Assembly: GCF_007741515.1 (NCBI RefSeq)
Contig: NZ_CP036263.1
Span: 2,915,501 to 2,979,500, forward strand
Source of the DNA: Adhaeretor mobilis
GTDB lineage: Bacteria > Planctomycetota > Planctomycetia > Pirellulales > Lacipirellulaceae
Reading direction: 5' to 3'
Length of the DNA: 64,000 bases
In this document: piece by piece, positions 16,633 through 26,276 of the stretch
Layout of the letters: each line of letters begins with the position of its first letter
Position numbering within the stretch: the stretch's first letter is position 1
The notes under the pieces: generated by a model
What the model was told of the DNA's origin: nothing
Database searches by the model: none
Seen by the model: only the letters and a program-made list of their open reading frames with translations
Translations under genes and position numbers: made by a program

Positions 16633-18387
16633 GTGAAACTACGTAAAATACATTTCAACTTGCTTGTCATACCATTGGTACTGTTCTCCGCTACGAGTAC
16701 GCATGCCCAAGAGGACTGGTGGGGCCCCTATGCGCCAGCTTCCATTGATCCCGAACTTCCCAATGTGCTCATCATTGGCGACTCGATTTCAGGCGGTGCT
16801 CAAGGGTACTTGTATGAAGTACGCAATAACTTGGCCCGTCGGGCCAATGTCTTCCAAAGCAACATCACCAGGCGTACGTCTTATGCCCTCGACGAATGGC
16901 CAAATGTTCTGAATGACCATACCGATTGGGACGTGATCCACTTCAATTGGGGGTTGCATGATCTCGAATACGAAGCCGGTTCTTACCATGTTCCGATTGC
17001 TGACTACACCGATAATCTCGATGGCGTTGGCAACATCATAGATCGTTTCGAAGGCATCGTTAATGCGAATGGCGAGAGCCCTGTCTTGCTTTGGGCGTCT
17101 ACCACTCCAGTCCCTTCCGGAGTGTCAGTAACCCAGGGGACAGAAGGACGAAGCAATGACGATGTCATCGCCTACAACACGGCCGCGGCAACGATTATGA
17201 ACAGCCGAGGGATTTCAATTACAGATTTGTACGCAGGAGTTGATACGCACAGTAATCCGGAGCTTCTTTTTAGAAGCTATCCCGACAACGTGCACTTTAC
17301 GAATTCTGGCGCTAACTTTGGAAATACATTTCTCGGGGGCTTGGTAACTACAGCCATTGATCCTTACGTGCCCGAAGCTCCTATGCTTATGGAGGGCGTG
17401 GTTGGGCTCTGGACATTTAACGAGAAGTCAGTAGGCCAAGTTGGCAGCGACGGCGATCCCGTCCTGGATACTAGTGGAAACACCTACGTACACAACGGCA
17501 CGATCATCGCCGATATCAGCGATGACATCCCCTACGTTGCAGGGAACCCGGCTGCTATGGATGGGGCCGCCTTGCGGTTCGAGAGAGGGCTAGGCGGCGG
17601 TTCCACAGAAGGGATTAACGATTCAGTGGAAGTCCCTGGAGATGTAGACTTTCAGTTCAATGCCAACCAATCCTTTACTTACGAAACGATGATCCGTACC
17701 ACCCAAGTAACCGGCGGTCCGGCCGGTAGCGATACTCAAGGCGCAGCCCCCTTGGTCCAGGCCGCAACGGGAAACTTCTGGATCGACGATGACCAACCGG
17801 GCAAGGTAATGTTCTCACCTGGATTCGGGACCAAGAATGATGCCGAATTCAGTGGGGCGGATACGAGAGCCAAGACGTGGAGCACGACAGCAGTCAATGA
17901 TGATGAGTGGCACCATATTGCAGGTGTCTTCGACGCGGCTACTGAAATGGTGCGATTGTATATCGACGGTGTAGAGGAAGGCGCTACAGACGTTTCGGCT
18001 TGGATTAATGGCGCGAGTTGGAGCGGCACTGTAGGAGCCGGCGCGGACGAGTACCTAACTTTTGGTAGTACTGGTCAGGGCACTGCTATTCGAGAGTTTG
18101 AAGGCGATATGGATTTCGTTCGCATCTCTCGCGGTGCACTTCTACCCACCGAGTTCTACGGCCTGTCCCAGCCTGTCCTTGGTGATTTCGATGGAAACGA
18201 AATCGTAGATGGCAATGATTTCCTTGTCTGGCAGCGAGATCCGCTGACGGGCAACTTAGGAGATTGGCAAGATCACTACGGGGAGAGCAGTAGCATCACC
18301 GTTTCCTCTGGGGCCGTCCCTGAGCCGAGCTGTTTCATCCTCACGGGGATGGCTCTGTTGTCTCTGGGGTTTTCGAGAAAACGCTAG
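16633..18387 (+). CDS. SGNH/GDSL hydrolase fused to LamG, dockerin-like segment and PEP-CTERM
   Basis: A protein of 584 residues from GTG 16633, which has a good ribosome site (AGGGAGAAG) just upstream; the longer frame from 16588 would put 15 extra residues before the signal peptide. After the signal (ending THAQ), residues about 35-245 form an SGNH hydrolase: VLIIGDSISGGAQG (catalytic Ser), HFNWGLHDL, and DNVHFTNSG with the catalytic Asp and His. The rest is LamG (about 255-515), the dockerin-like segment GDFDGNEIVDGNDFLVW, and a PEP-CTERM tail ending SRKR. The LamG-to-end part is a close copy of the protein at 6562. It may remove acetyl or other esters from polysaccharide. Confidence 0.88.
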   Translation: MKLRKIHFNLLVIPLVLFSATSTHAQEDWWGPYAPASIDPELPNVLIIGDSISGGAQGYLYEVRNNLARRANVFQSNITRRTSYALDEWPNVLNDHTDWDVIHFNWGLHDLEYEAGSYHVPIADYTDNLDGVGNIIDRFEGIVNANGESPVLLWASTTPVPSGVSVTQGTEGRSNDDVIAYNTAAATIMNSRGISITDLYAGVDTHSNPELLFRSYPDNVHFTNSGANFGNTFLGGLVTTAIDPYVPEAPMLMEGVVGLWTFNEKSVGQVGSDGDPVLDTSGNTYVHNGTIIADISDDIPYVAGNPAAMDGAALRFERGLGGGSTEGINDSVEVPGDVDFQFNANQSFTYETMIRTTQVTGGPAGSDTQGAAPLVQAATGNFWIDDDQPGKVMFSPGFGTKNDAEFSGADTRAKTWSTTAVNDDEWHHIAGVFDAATEMVRLYIDGVEEGATDVSAWINGASWSGTVGAGADEYLTFGSTGQGTAIREFEGDMDFVRISRGALLPTEFYGLSQPVLGDFDGNEIVDGNDFLVWQRDPLTGNLGDWQDHYGESSSITVSSGAVPEPSCFILTGMALLSLGFSRKR

Positions 18388-18486
18388 TCTTGCCTGCTGA
18401 ATACTTTAGGGGTGATGCCGAGTTCTGCTATCTTACCCGATGCCGGTGTCCGCAGGTTTCTGAAAAATAGAAAGCGAAGGTAACTA

Positions 18487-19179
18487 ATGTTGAGAACGAG
18501 CTTGCAACTGGCGCTGGTGGTTGGAATCATGAGCGGTCTTGCAGACTGCTCAGTTGCAGCCGAACAGCTTAAGACCAATACACCTCCTGAGGGCTTTCGA
18601 GCGCTCTTTAACGGGAAAGACTTGGATGGCTGGAAAGGATTGGTAGGGTCACCCAAGTCGCGTCCAAAAATGAGTGCAGACGAACTCGCTAAGGCTCAAG
18701 TCAAGGCCGATGCAAAAATGCGTAAGCACTGGACAGTAGTTGATGGAATATTGGTTTTTGATGGGAAAGGTGACAGCTTATGTACGGTGAAGGACTACCG
18801 CGATTTCGAACTCTTCGTAGATTTCAAGCTCCTTACCATGGGAGACAGTGGGATCTATCTCCGCGGTACTCCTCAAGTTCAAATCTGGGATCCTAAAAAG
18901 CGGAACTGCGGTTCCGGAGGACTACATAACAATCAGAAACATCCCAACAAGCCTTTGGTCAGGGCAGACAAACCGATTGGCGAGTGGAATACTCTCCGCA
19001 TTCTTATGGTCGGGGAGTTAGTAACCGTGTGGCTCAACGGAGAGCTGGTTGTTGACAAGACCGTTATGGAAAATTTTTGGGAGCGGGACAAGCCAATCTA
19101 TCCGACCGGTCAGATTGAATTGCAGAACCACGGCAACGACCTGTACTTCCGCAATATCTATATCAAAGAGCTTGAGTAA
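18487..19179 (+). CDS. DUF1080 (3-keto-disaccharide hydrolase-like) secreted protein
   Basis: A 230-residue protein with a signal segment (about 1-25) and a DUF1080 domain, a LamG-like jellyroll very common in planctomycetes. Signature strands are FRALFNGKDLDGWKGL, DFELFVDFKL, SGIYLRGTPQVQIWDP and GQIELQNHGN. Some family members hydrolyse 3-keto-glycosides. A 3-keto sugar could be made by the Gfo/Idh/MocA oxidoreductase class, so the role fits this cluster, but no direct evidence is available. It begins about 100 bases after the SGNH gene. Confidence 0.9.
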   Translation: MLRTSLQLALVVGIMSGLADCSVAAEQLKTNTPPEGFRALFNGKDLDGWKGLVGSPKSRPKMSADELAKAQVKADAKMRKHWTVVDGILVFDGKGDSLCTVKDYRDFELFVDFKLLTMGDSGIYLRGTPQVQIWDPKKRNCGSGGLHNNQKHPNKPLVRADKPIGEWNTLRILMVGELVTVWLNGELVVDKTVMENFWERDKPIYPTGQIELQNHGNDLYFRNIYIKELE

Positions 19180-19522
19180 AACGGCATCCGAACATACTTA
19201 ACTGCCTCGCCACGCCGGTAGTTCTCAACTTCATGGCAACTTTCACGAAAATGTAATTGAAGTTGTCAGAGCGGAATTTGAGACAATCAAGATTGTGGCA
19301 AAGGGTCGGATGCAGGGCTGCCCGTGAAGCAGCAATCGCTAACTCACGCATCCGATTGCGCGCAAATTGTAAGATTCGAACTGCATGCAAGACGACTGCA
19401 GAGTCTTTGCATGGCCATAAAAGCAATTGATAAGTTAGAACGTGACACGTCATCAGGATGCCCTGTTGCAGTTGAACTAAGTTTGCAACGTGAACGCTGT
19501 TAGGCACACGGGAGGATGTAAG
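19180..19522. other. Intergenic gap of about 340 bases, no gene seen
   Basis: No supported coding frame, tRNA or obvious hairpin is visible. The last 15 bases hold the ribosome site GGGAGGA (19510-19516) used by the next gene. Confidence 0.5.
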
Positions 19523-21793
19523 TTGAGATCAAGAATGAGGGCGAATTATTTGGCGATCTGGCTGGCCTCATGGATGATTGCTGCACTAGCCAGCCCGGCT
19601 CCGGCCACGATAGCGATGTTTCGACAGGGAGAGAATGGTTACTCACGTGGCCTCGACACGTTCGTTCGCCGTGACTACAGCCGGCAAGAGTACAACTACG
19701 GCGGCGGTGTGGATCTTTCTATACAATCTTCCGGCGGTCCGGTGCCTGTAAGACAGGCCTTGGTTAATTTTCAAGATGTTTTTGGCATAGGGCCTGGCCA
19801 GGTGGCCGCGGGAAAGAAACTCACCGGTGCCACTTTGCGAATGAAACTGCGTACCGATTTGATTCCTGGCAGTGCCGCCAAGACGCTATTCGTTTCCCCT
19901 ACGCTGATCGAAATACCGAATTACGGTTCCAGCTATCGACTTGCCAGCCACGGGGAGGTCACTTGGAAACAACGTGAGCATCTGAGAGCCGGCTGGGGGA
20001 TTGCCGGGACGGAGTTGGTCAACGGTCCGGTGATCGAAGAAGACTACGATAGCAATCGGACCGTGAGCCAGAGCTATTATAACAGCGATTTGGGCACCTT
20101 CATTGACATTGATGTGACAGATATTGTGATGGAATGTTACAACGGGACGCTTAGTAATCTGGGTTTCACCATTCGGCCTGATTCCGGCGGATATGCTGCC
20201 GGCTCCTTTCATTCCAATGAGTTTGAGACGGTAGCAGATCGCCCACAACTGGAGGTCTCCTACCTAGATCCAGTCGCCTCGGTTGCGCGTCCTGGTTTCG
20301 GGAAGCAGTGGGTGCGTAGGAATCCGTTCACATTGGGAGCATTAACCCAGACGCCCACATTAGTGGATGGTCCCACTTATCGTGGTGCGGGGCTGAACAC
20401 ATTCTTGGCTTGGAAGCGTCCGGACGAACTACTGCCGATTGCCGTCGGTGAGGGGCTGCCATGGCAATTTCATGTCAGTGAAGCAAGCCTTACTGCCGAT
20501 GTGATTAATGAGATTTCAGAGTCAATAACGAACTTCGCAGGTAACAACGGTTGGCTGGTCAATGACGAACCATCATTCCTCCAAATGGCAGGCACCGCAG
20601 ACATCGTCAACTACCTAAAGCACAATAGTCCCAAGGCGCTCGTCTATACCAACGCCTTTCCCATTGGCGGAGATTCAGCGACTTATTACGGCAACAATTC
20701 AAACCCCGGATATAAGTACTCGGACTACCTTAATGACATCATGACGCGTGTACAGCCCGACGTCCTTATGTTTGACCTGTATCCGTTTAATGCAGCAAAA
20801 GTACATGCTGACCTCTACTACAACAATTTGCTGACCATTTGTCACGTAGCACAAACGTACGATGTGCCCTATTGGGCGTTCATTCAAGCCTATGAAAAAA
20901 TCGATGCACCCAACCTGCGGCGACTATCGAGTGAATCGGACCTGCGATTTCAGATGTTCACCATGCTGACTGCTGGGTTTAAGGGCTTCCACTACTTTGG
21001 ATATGACCTGGGAGGGTGGCGTGCACTAATCGATTCGTCGGATGGAAGTACGACGTCACTTTACGATGCGGCAGCCCCTGCAAACGCCGAAGTCCAAATG
21101 CTAGGGGCTGCGTTACGTTTTCTGGAAAGTACCGATGTACGGTACATCCCGAATAGTGGCCAAACTCCACAAGGAGGTATGCCATCCTGGTCGTTCGGTG
21201 CCGGTGACGATCTCCTGATCACAGACGTAGACATCGATGGAGCACCTGTCGAAAAATGGAAAGATGGGGTGATCGGTTTCTTCACGGATGATGACGGCGA
21301 GAAGTATTTTATGATTACGAATGCCTTTCACGGCGCTGACATGAGCGCAGCTGATGCGCTGTTGGATTTTAGAATAGAATTTGATCCCGGCGTTACTGAA
21401 GTCCTCAGCCTGAATCGTATCACGGGCGAACAGGAGGTCTTGCCACTAGGTGCAGACAATATACTTCGCCTTGCTTTGCCAGGGGGTACGGGAATGCTCT
21501 TCAAGTACAACACGGGCAAAGGTTTTCAGCTCAATGTAGCTGACTTTACCAGTGACGGCGTCGTCGATGGAGCGGACCTTGTAGATTGGCAACGCGGCTA
21601 TGGCTTCAACGGTGATTCGGATGCCAATGGGGATGGAATCTCAGGCGGTGCCGACTTTCTAATTTGGCAACGCAATCTTACCGATGTATCACCGCTAAGC
21701 CAGCACGCAACTGTGCCAGAACCTTCCTTGTTGTTGTTCGTTGGATGGTTGGGCTTGGCTATCAGCGACAACCGCCGCAAGTTGACGATCTAA
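19523..21793 (+). CDS. Large secreted putative glycosidase with DNRLRE-like, dockerin-like and PEP-CTERM parts
   Basis: I take TTG 19523 as the start (756-757 residues) because GGGAGGA sits six bases before it; the frame opens at 19490. A signal peptide covers about 1-30. Residues about 35-250 resemble a DNRLRE beta-sandwich (LVNFQDVFGI, GATLRMKLRTD). Residues about 280-560 look like a TIM-barrel glycoside hydrolase, with NDEPSF as a possible acid residue region, DVLMFDLYPF and FKGFHYFGYD. A dockerin-type pair follows (DFTSDGVVDGADLVDWQRG and DANGDGISGGADFLIWQRN), then VPEPSLLLFVG for PEP-CTERM. The substrate and exact family are not recognised. Confidence 0.8.
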   Translation: MRSRMRANYLAIWLASWMIAALASPAPATIAMFRQGENGYSRGLDTFVRRDYSRQEYNYGGGVDLSIQSSGGPVPVRQALVNFQDVFGIGPGQVAAGKKLTGATLRMKLRTDLIPGSAAKTLFVSPTLIEIPNYGSSYRLASHGEVTWKQREHLRAGWGIAGTELVNGPVIEEDYDSNRTVSQSYYNSDLGTFIDIDVTDIVMECYNGTLSNLGFTIRPDSGGYAAGSFHSNEFETVADRPQLEVSYLDPVASVARPGFGKQWVRRNPFTLGALTQTPTLVDGPTYRGAGLNTFLAWKRPDELLPIAVGEGLPWQFHVSEASLTADVINEISESITNFAGNNGWLVNDEPSFLQMAGTADIVNYLKHNSPKALVYTNAFPIGGDSATYYGNNSNPGYKYSDYLNDIMTRVQPDVLMFDLYPFNAAKVHADLYYNNLLTICHVAQTYDVPYWAFIQAYEKIDAPNLRRLSSESDLRFQMFTMLTAGFKGFHYFGYDLGGWRALIDSSDGSTTSLYDAAAPANAEVQMLGAALRFLESTDVRYIPNSGQTPQGGMPSWSFGAGDDLLITDVDIDGAPVEKWKDGVIGFFTDDDGEKYFMITNAFHGADMSAADALLDFRIEFDPGVTEVLSLNRITGEQEVLPLGADNILRLALPGGTGMLFKYNTGKGFQLNVADFTSDGVVDGADLVDWQRGYGFNGDSDANGDGISGGADFLIWQRNLTDVSPLSQHATVPEPSLLLFVGWLGLAISDNRRKLTI

Positions 21794-22021
21794 CACAACC
21801 TCGCAATTTGTCGGCTGCAATAACGGCTTACGAAATGAAATCAATCATTGGGGTATGGGGTATGGGCCTTTGAGAAAACAATTCGCTCAGTTCTTCAAGA
21901 CGGGTGTTTCAGCAGCGAGTGCAGAGAAAGCGCTCTCTCGTGCAATCTCTATGGAATCCGATGATGTAGGCAAACGGCAAAGTGACATAGCAAAAACGAA
22001 AGCAGAAGTGGCTGCCCGGAA

Positions 22022-23386
22022 ATGAATCCTTCCAATCCCAATTGTTTTCTCAAATGGTTTCGAACCATCGGTCCGGGAATTATTGTCGCATCGGTCGTGC
22101 TCGGGCCAGGAAGCATTCTTACCTCCAGCAAAGTCGGCTGTCAGTACGGCTACTCGATGCTTTGGGTGCTGGTCGCAGCAGTAGTCCTGATGATCGGCAT
22201 GACGGCGCTGGCAGCGAGGCTCGGAGTGAGCACTGAAAAAACACTTTGCAGCGAGTTGGCGGACCGAATCGGGAGGCCTTTTGCCTCGATGGTGGGCATT
22301 GTCCTGTTCCTGGTGGTCGCAAGCTTTCAGTCAAGCAACAACATGGCAGTGGTCACCTCAATCGAATCAGTCCTACCCTCTGACTCTGCCGCTAGTCCCA
22401 CCAACGCCACGAAGACGACACTCATCGTACTGCTTGTTCTTTTCAATACTGTAATCATCGCCACGCTGTTCGGCTTAAAGTCGCTCTACAAGCCATTGGA
22501 ACGGTTAATGAAGGTACTTCTGGGGGTCATGATAGTTGGCTTTGGTGCAAACCTCTTCTTGGCAGGTCCCTCGCTAAGCCAAGTACTATCAGGCTTAGTG
22601 CCACGTATCCCCTCGGAACTGGCTGGTGGATTCTGGCCGAGACTTGATGGGACTGGCCAAATCGTCGATCCGTTGTGGGCAATTCAAGGGTTGGTGGCAA
22701 CTACGTTTTCTGTTGCCGGGGCGTTTTATCAAAGTTATTTGGCCCGAGAGAAAGGCTGGACTAGCACTCAGCTGAAACAAGGCCTAGTCGATTCGATTGT
22801 GGGTATCTCGGTGCTCGGGGCCTGTAGTTCCATGATTATGATAACGTCGGCCACCATATTGCATGGAACAATGTCACCCCATGAGCTGAGGAGTGCAGCT
22901 GATGTAGCTAGACAGTTGGAACCCCTGTTCGGCCCGGCCGCAACAATTTTGTTCTCATGTGGGATCTTCGCAGCTTGCTTTAGTCCATTCTTGATCAATG
23001 CGATGATAGGCGGGTTATTGCTAGCCGATGGTCTTGGACTGGGTAATTCGATGGATTCCCCTTGGTCAAAAACGCTGACCGTGGCAGCTATGCTCTTTGG
23101 AATGGCCGTCGCGATTTGGGCCACTATTGCAGGAGAGAACCCGGTGGGCGTAATCATATTTGCGCAAGCACTGACCGTTCTTGGATCACCACTCTTAGCG
23201 CTGTCGCTGTTGTACCTGGCAACACGCCGAGATGTGCGTGATCGCGTTTCCTGCCCAGCTTGGCTGATTGGAGTATGCAGTTTGGGGTGTGTCGTCACGC
23301 TTGTCTTGGCTACACGTACCGCATGTAAACTCTGGTTGCAAACGGCGCAAGTGCCTGCGGGAATTCACATTGGAGCCAATGTCTAA
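22022..23386 (+). CDS. NRAMP-fold transporter lacking the standard metal-binding motifs
   Basis: A 454-residue membrane protein with about 11 hydrophobic segments, starting GPGIIVASVVLGPGSILTSS. In classical NRAMP proteins the first helix has DPGN and the sixth has MPH; here they read GPGS and, in VATTFSVAGAFYQSYLAREK, VAG. Asp, Asn and Met metal ligands are therefore absent. It belongs to a divergent branch of the family and may move Mg2+, another ion, or an organic solute. The next genes encode amino-sugar enzymes, so a role tied to that pathway is possible. A spacer of about 290 bases separates it from nagB. Confidence 0.8.
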   Translation: MNPSNPNCFLKWFRTIGPGIIVASVVLGPGSILTSSKVGCQYGYSMLWVLVAAVVLMIGMTALAARLGVSTEKTLCSELADRIGRPFASMVGIVLFLVVASFQSSNNMAVVTSIESVLPSDSAASPTNATKTTLIVLLVLFNTVIIATLFGLKSLYKPLERLMKVLLGVMIVGFGANLFLAGPSLSQVLSGLVPRIPSELAGGFWPRLDGTGQIVDPLWAIQGLVATTFSVAGAFYQSYLAREKGWTSTQLKQGLVDSIVGISVLGACSSMIMITSATILHGTMSPHELRSAADVARQLEPLFGPAATILFSCGIFAACFSPFLINAMIGGLLLADGLGLGNSMDSPWSKTLTVAAMLFGMAVAIWATIAGENPVGVIIFAQALTVLGSPLLALSLLYLATRRDVRDRVSCPAWLIGVCSLGCVVTLVLATRTACKLWLQTAQVPAGIHIGANV

Positions 23387-23677
23387 CAAATCTGCCATTA
23401 CGTCATTAGTACTTGCGGTGACTACTTGTCATCGAATACACCGAAGGTCACACTTGCTGCGCCCTACCATGACGAGCAACTGCGAAATCCCGTCAGTGAC
23501 AAGAACATTGCGGCACCTTACTGGCCCTTGGATGGCAATCAGCATTCGAAAACCAAGCAATGCAAGATGTGAGCAGCTGGGAACCGTGTTGCGAGTATAA
23601 AACCAATTCACACGCAACAACCTGCACAACAAGTCAAGGTTTGACCTACTAAACTTAACCGCGAAAGGACGAGAAAG

Positions 23678-24433
23678 ATGAACGTTGTTATTTCAAAAGA
23701 CACAAGAGAAATGGGAGAACTGGCTGCTTCCAAAGCTGGTGAGTTGATTAAGCAGGCCGTTGCCGAACGAGGCTCTGCCAATATTGTCGTTGCCACGGGA
23801 GCCTCCCAATTTGAAACGTTGGCTGCATTGATAGTGCAGAAGGATATTCCTTGGGAGCAAGTTACGGGATTTCACCTGGATGAATATATTGGGATTTCCA
23901 CAGATCACCCGGCCTCGTTTTGCAAGTACCTTAGCGAACGCTTTGTTTCCAAGGTGCCGTTGAAAGCTTTCCATTTTATCGATGGAATGGCTAAGCAAGT
24001 TGCCGATGAATGTTCTCGCCTATCCGATCTGATAACAGCTCATCCGATTGATGTTGCCCTGATAGGCATAGGCGAAAACGGCCATCTTGCCTTCAACGAT
24101 CCTCCTGCCGATTTTGATACGGAAGTACCTTACTTGGTGGTTTCGCTGGACGAGGCATGTCGTCGCCAACAACTTGGCGAAGGCTGGTTTTCGACGTTTG
24201 AAGAGATCCCAACTCAGGCAATTAGCATGTCTGTTCGGCAAATCCTCAAGTCAAACGCCATTGTCTGTAGCGTTCCCGACGAACGGAAGGCAGATGCAAC
24301 GGCGAAGGTCATTGAAGGGCCGATTACCCAGGATGTTCCTGCATCTATCTTGCAATCGCACCTGGCAACGACCATCTTCCTGGATCCACCCGCCGCAAGC
24401 AAACTGTCAGAATCCATGTCTGCCACCCGCTAG
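23678..24433 (+). CDS. nagB: Glucosamine-6-phosphate deaminase
   Basis: A 251-residue protein of normal length for the monomeric/short NagB group. It converts glucosamine-6-phosphate to fructose-6-phosphate and ammonia. Motifs are FHLDEYIGI (near residue 67, with the proton-transfer Asp), [14 protein letters not shown] (near 127, with the catalytic His and Asp), and [11 protein letters not shown] ribosome site (AAAGGACGAG) lies before ATG 23678. nagA follows after 14 bases, so the two form an operon. A second, divergent copy lies at 26261. Confidence 0.95.
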   Translation: MNVVISKDTREMGELAASKAGELIKQAVAERGSANIVVATGASQFETLAALIVQKDIPWEQVTGFHLDEYIGISTDHPASFCKYLSERFVSKVPLKAFHFIDGMAKQVADECSRLSDLITAHPIDVALIGIGENGHLAFNDPPADFDTEVPYLVVSLDEACRRQQLGEGWFSTFEEIPTQAISMSVRQILKSNAIVCSVPDERKADATAKVIEGPITQDVPASILQSHLATTIFLDPPAASKLSESMSATR

Positions 24434-24447
24434 GAAGCAAGGAATCC

Positions 24448-25374
24448 ATGATTAACGGCCCCCAATACTTTGACCTGCAAGTCAACGGCTACGACGGCGT
24501 TGATTTCAATTCCGACGATGCTAGTGGTAGAGACTATCACCGCGCGTGTACACGCTTAGCGAACGATGGCGTGGAAGGGATCCTGGCTACGGTCATTACG
24601 GATGATATCGATGCCATGGTTTCGCGACTCCGGCGAATTGTTCGGGCTCGCGACGAAGATGAGATCGTACGTAAGGTCATACAAGGCATTCACATTGAGG
24701 GACCTTTCATCAACGAACGAACAGGGTATGTTGGTGCCCATCCGGCAAATTCTGTTCGGCCTGCGGATACCGAGGTGATGCTCCAACTGCTGGAGGCGGC
24801 AGAAGGACTAACCCGCATAGTGACACTGGCACCTGAGCGTGACGGCGGACTAAAGGTAACTCAACGACTTTCTCAGGAGGGAGTAATCGTCTCAGCCGGA
24901 CATTGCGAAGCACCGCTTGATGTCTTGCGAGCAGCAGTCGATTCAGGACTGTCCATGTTCACTCATGTAGGCAATGGATGTCCCAAGGAGATTGACCGCC
25001 ACGACAATGTCATTCAGCGAGTACTCAGTTTTGCAGATCACCTCTGGTGCTGTTTTATCGCCGATGGAGTACACATTCCGTTCTATGCACTTGGCAACTA
25101 CCTCCAAGTCGCAGGCGTTGATCGATCGATTGTTGTGACAGATGCGATCTCCGCCGCCGGCCTGGGGCCAGGGCAGTACACCATCGGAGGGCAACAGGTC
25201 GATGTTGACGAGTATGGAGTGACATCGATTGCTGGTGACAAATCTCATTTGGCAGGTTCGGTTGCAACCATGACTACGAGTGCTGATAACCTTCGCAATC
25301 ACCTACATCTCGATGAAGATTCGATATGCATGCTTACCTCTCTCAATCCCCAAAAGGCTCTTTCACTAACCTAG
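24448..25374 (+). CDS. nagA: N-acetylglucosamine-6-phosphate deacetylase, shortened form
   Basis: A 308-residue amidohydrolase. It keeps the NagA signatures: LQVNGYDGVDFNSDD (as in E. coli NagA, which has Gln-x-Asn instead of His-x-His), IHIEGPFINERTG with the metal Glu, SAGHCEAP, FTHVGNGCPKE and VVTDAISAAG with the catalytic Asp. Typical NagA has about 380 residues; this one lacks the N-terminal beta-sandwich segment and part of the C-terminus. It may act on GlcNAc-6-phosphate or a related amino sugar. It lies 14 bases after nagB. Confidence 0.88.
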   Translation: MINGPQYFDLQVNGYDGVDFNSDDASGRDYHRACTRLANDGVEGILATVITDDIDAMVSRLRRIVRARDEDEIVRKVIQGIHIEGPFINERTGYVGAHPANSVRPADTEVMLQLLEAAEGLTRIVTLAPERDGGLKVTQRLSQEGVIVSAGHCEAPLDVLRAAVDSGLSMFTHVGNGCPKEIDRHDNVIQRVLSFADHLWCCFIADGVHIPFYALGNYLQVAGVDRSIVVTDAISAAGLGPGQYTIGGQQVDVDEYGVTSIAGDKSHLAGSVATMTTSADNLRNHLHLDEDSICMLTSLNPQKALSLT

Positions 25375-25478
25375 GCGAGACTCGTGCACTTGCTTCTCAA
25401 GTGCGCAGGCCACGACAAAGGTGGCTTCCAGTGAATTAGCTCAGAGTGATACCACCTACCTACCAAAAGATTTGAGTC

Positions 25479-26276
25479 ATGGATTCTATGGCCAGTTCCA
25501 CCCTGACAACCCGACGTGTCGCATTAGCCTTCCTAGCACATCCCGACGACGCGGAGATTCTCTGTGCTGGCACCCTGCTACGTCTTGCCAAGCTGGGCTG
25601 GGAAACGCACATTGCGACCGCGACTCCCGGTGATTGCGGGTCAGCCTCCTTGCCTCCAGAAGAAATAGCAAAGATACGTCGCGCCGAAGGGGTCGCTGCC
25701 GCTCGGGTACTCGGCGCCACTTATCACTGCCTGGAGGAACGCGATGTCAATGTCGTGTTTGAGAAAGAGACGAATCGAAAGGCAATTGACTTGTTCCGTC
25801 GAGTAGCCCCCTCCCTGGTCTTCACGCATCCGCGTCACGACTACATGCTCGACCACGAGCAAGTGCATCAACTGGCTCGCAGTGCCGCTTTTGGTTTCCC
25901 GATACCCAATGCGTCACCATTGCCTCTTCTGGCAGGCTCGACTATCCCTTGGCTCTACTATTGCGATCCGATCGAGGGGAGCGACCCCTACTCTGGAGAG
26001 CTGGTGAAGCCGTCTGTTCGAATCGATATTTCAGAACAGATTGACCGGAAGAGCGAGATGCTCGCCTGTCACGCTTCGCAGCGTGAGTGGCTACGCTCCC
26101 ACCACGGCATGGATGAATACATTGAGTCGATGAAACGGCACAGTAAGCAGCGAGGCACCGAACTTGGCACCGAGTATGCCGAAGCCTTCATCCAACACCG
26201 GGGACATCCGTTTCCTCAAACCGACATTCTGCACGAACTATTAGGAGGCAAGTTAGAACGATGGGACGTCCAATAA
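25479..26276 (+). CDS. PIG-L (LmbE-like) family deacetylase
   Basis: A 265-residue protein. The zinc motif is FLAHPDDAE (about residues 18-26), with His and two Asp, and the third ligand region is [17 protein letters not shown] (about 108-124). PIG-L enzymes remove N-acetyl groups from GlcNAc conjugates such as GlcNAc-PI, mycothiol or bacillithiol precursors, or from free amino sugars. Here it sits between nagA and a second NagB-like gene, overlapping the latter by 16 bases. This suggests a deacetylation-deamination pair. Confidence 0.92.
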   Translation: MDSMASSTLTTRRVALAFLAHPDDAEILCAGTLLRLAKLGWETHIATATPGDCGSASLPPEEIAKIRRAEGVAAARVLGATYHCLEERDVNVVFEKETNRKAIDLFRRVAPSLVFTHPRHDYMLDHEQVHQLARSAAFGFPIPNASPLPLLAGSTIPWLYYCDPIEGSDPYSGELVKPSVRIDISEQIDRKSEMLACHASQREWLRSHHGMDEYIESMKRHSKQRGTELGTEYAEAFIQHRGHPFPQTDILHELLGGKLERWDVQ

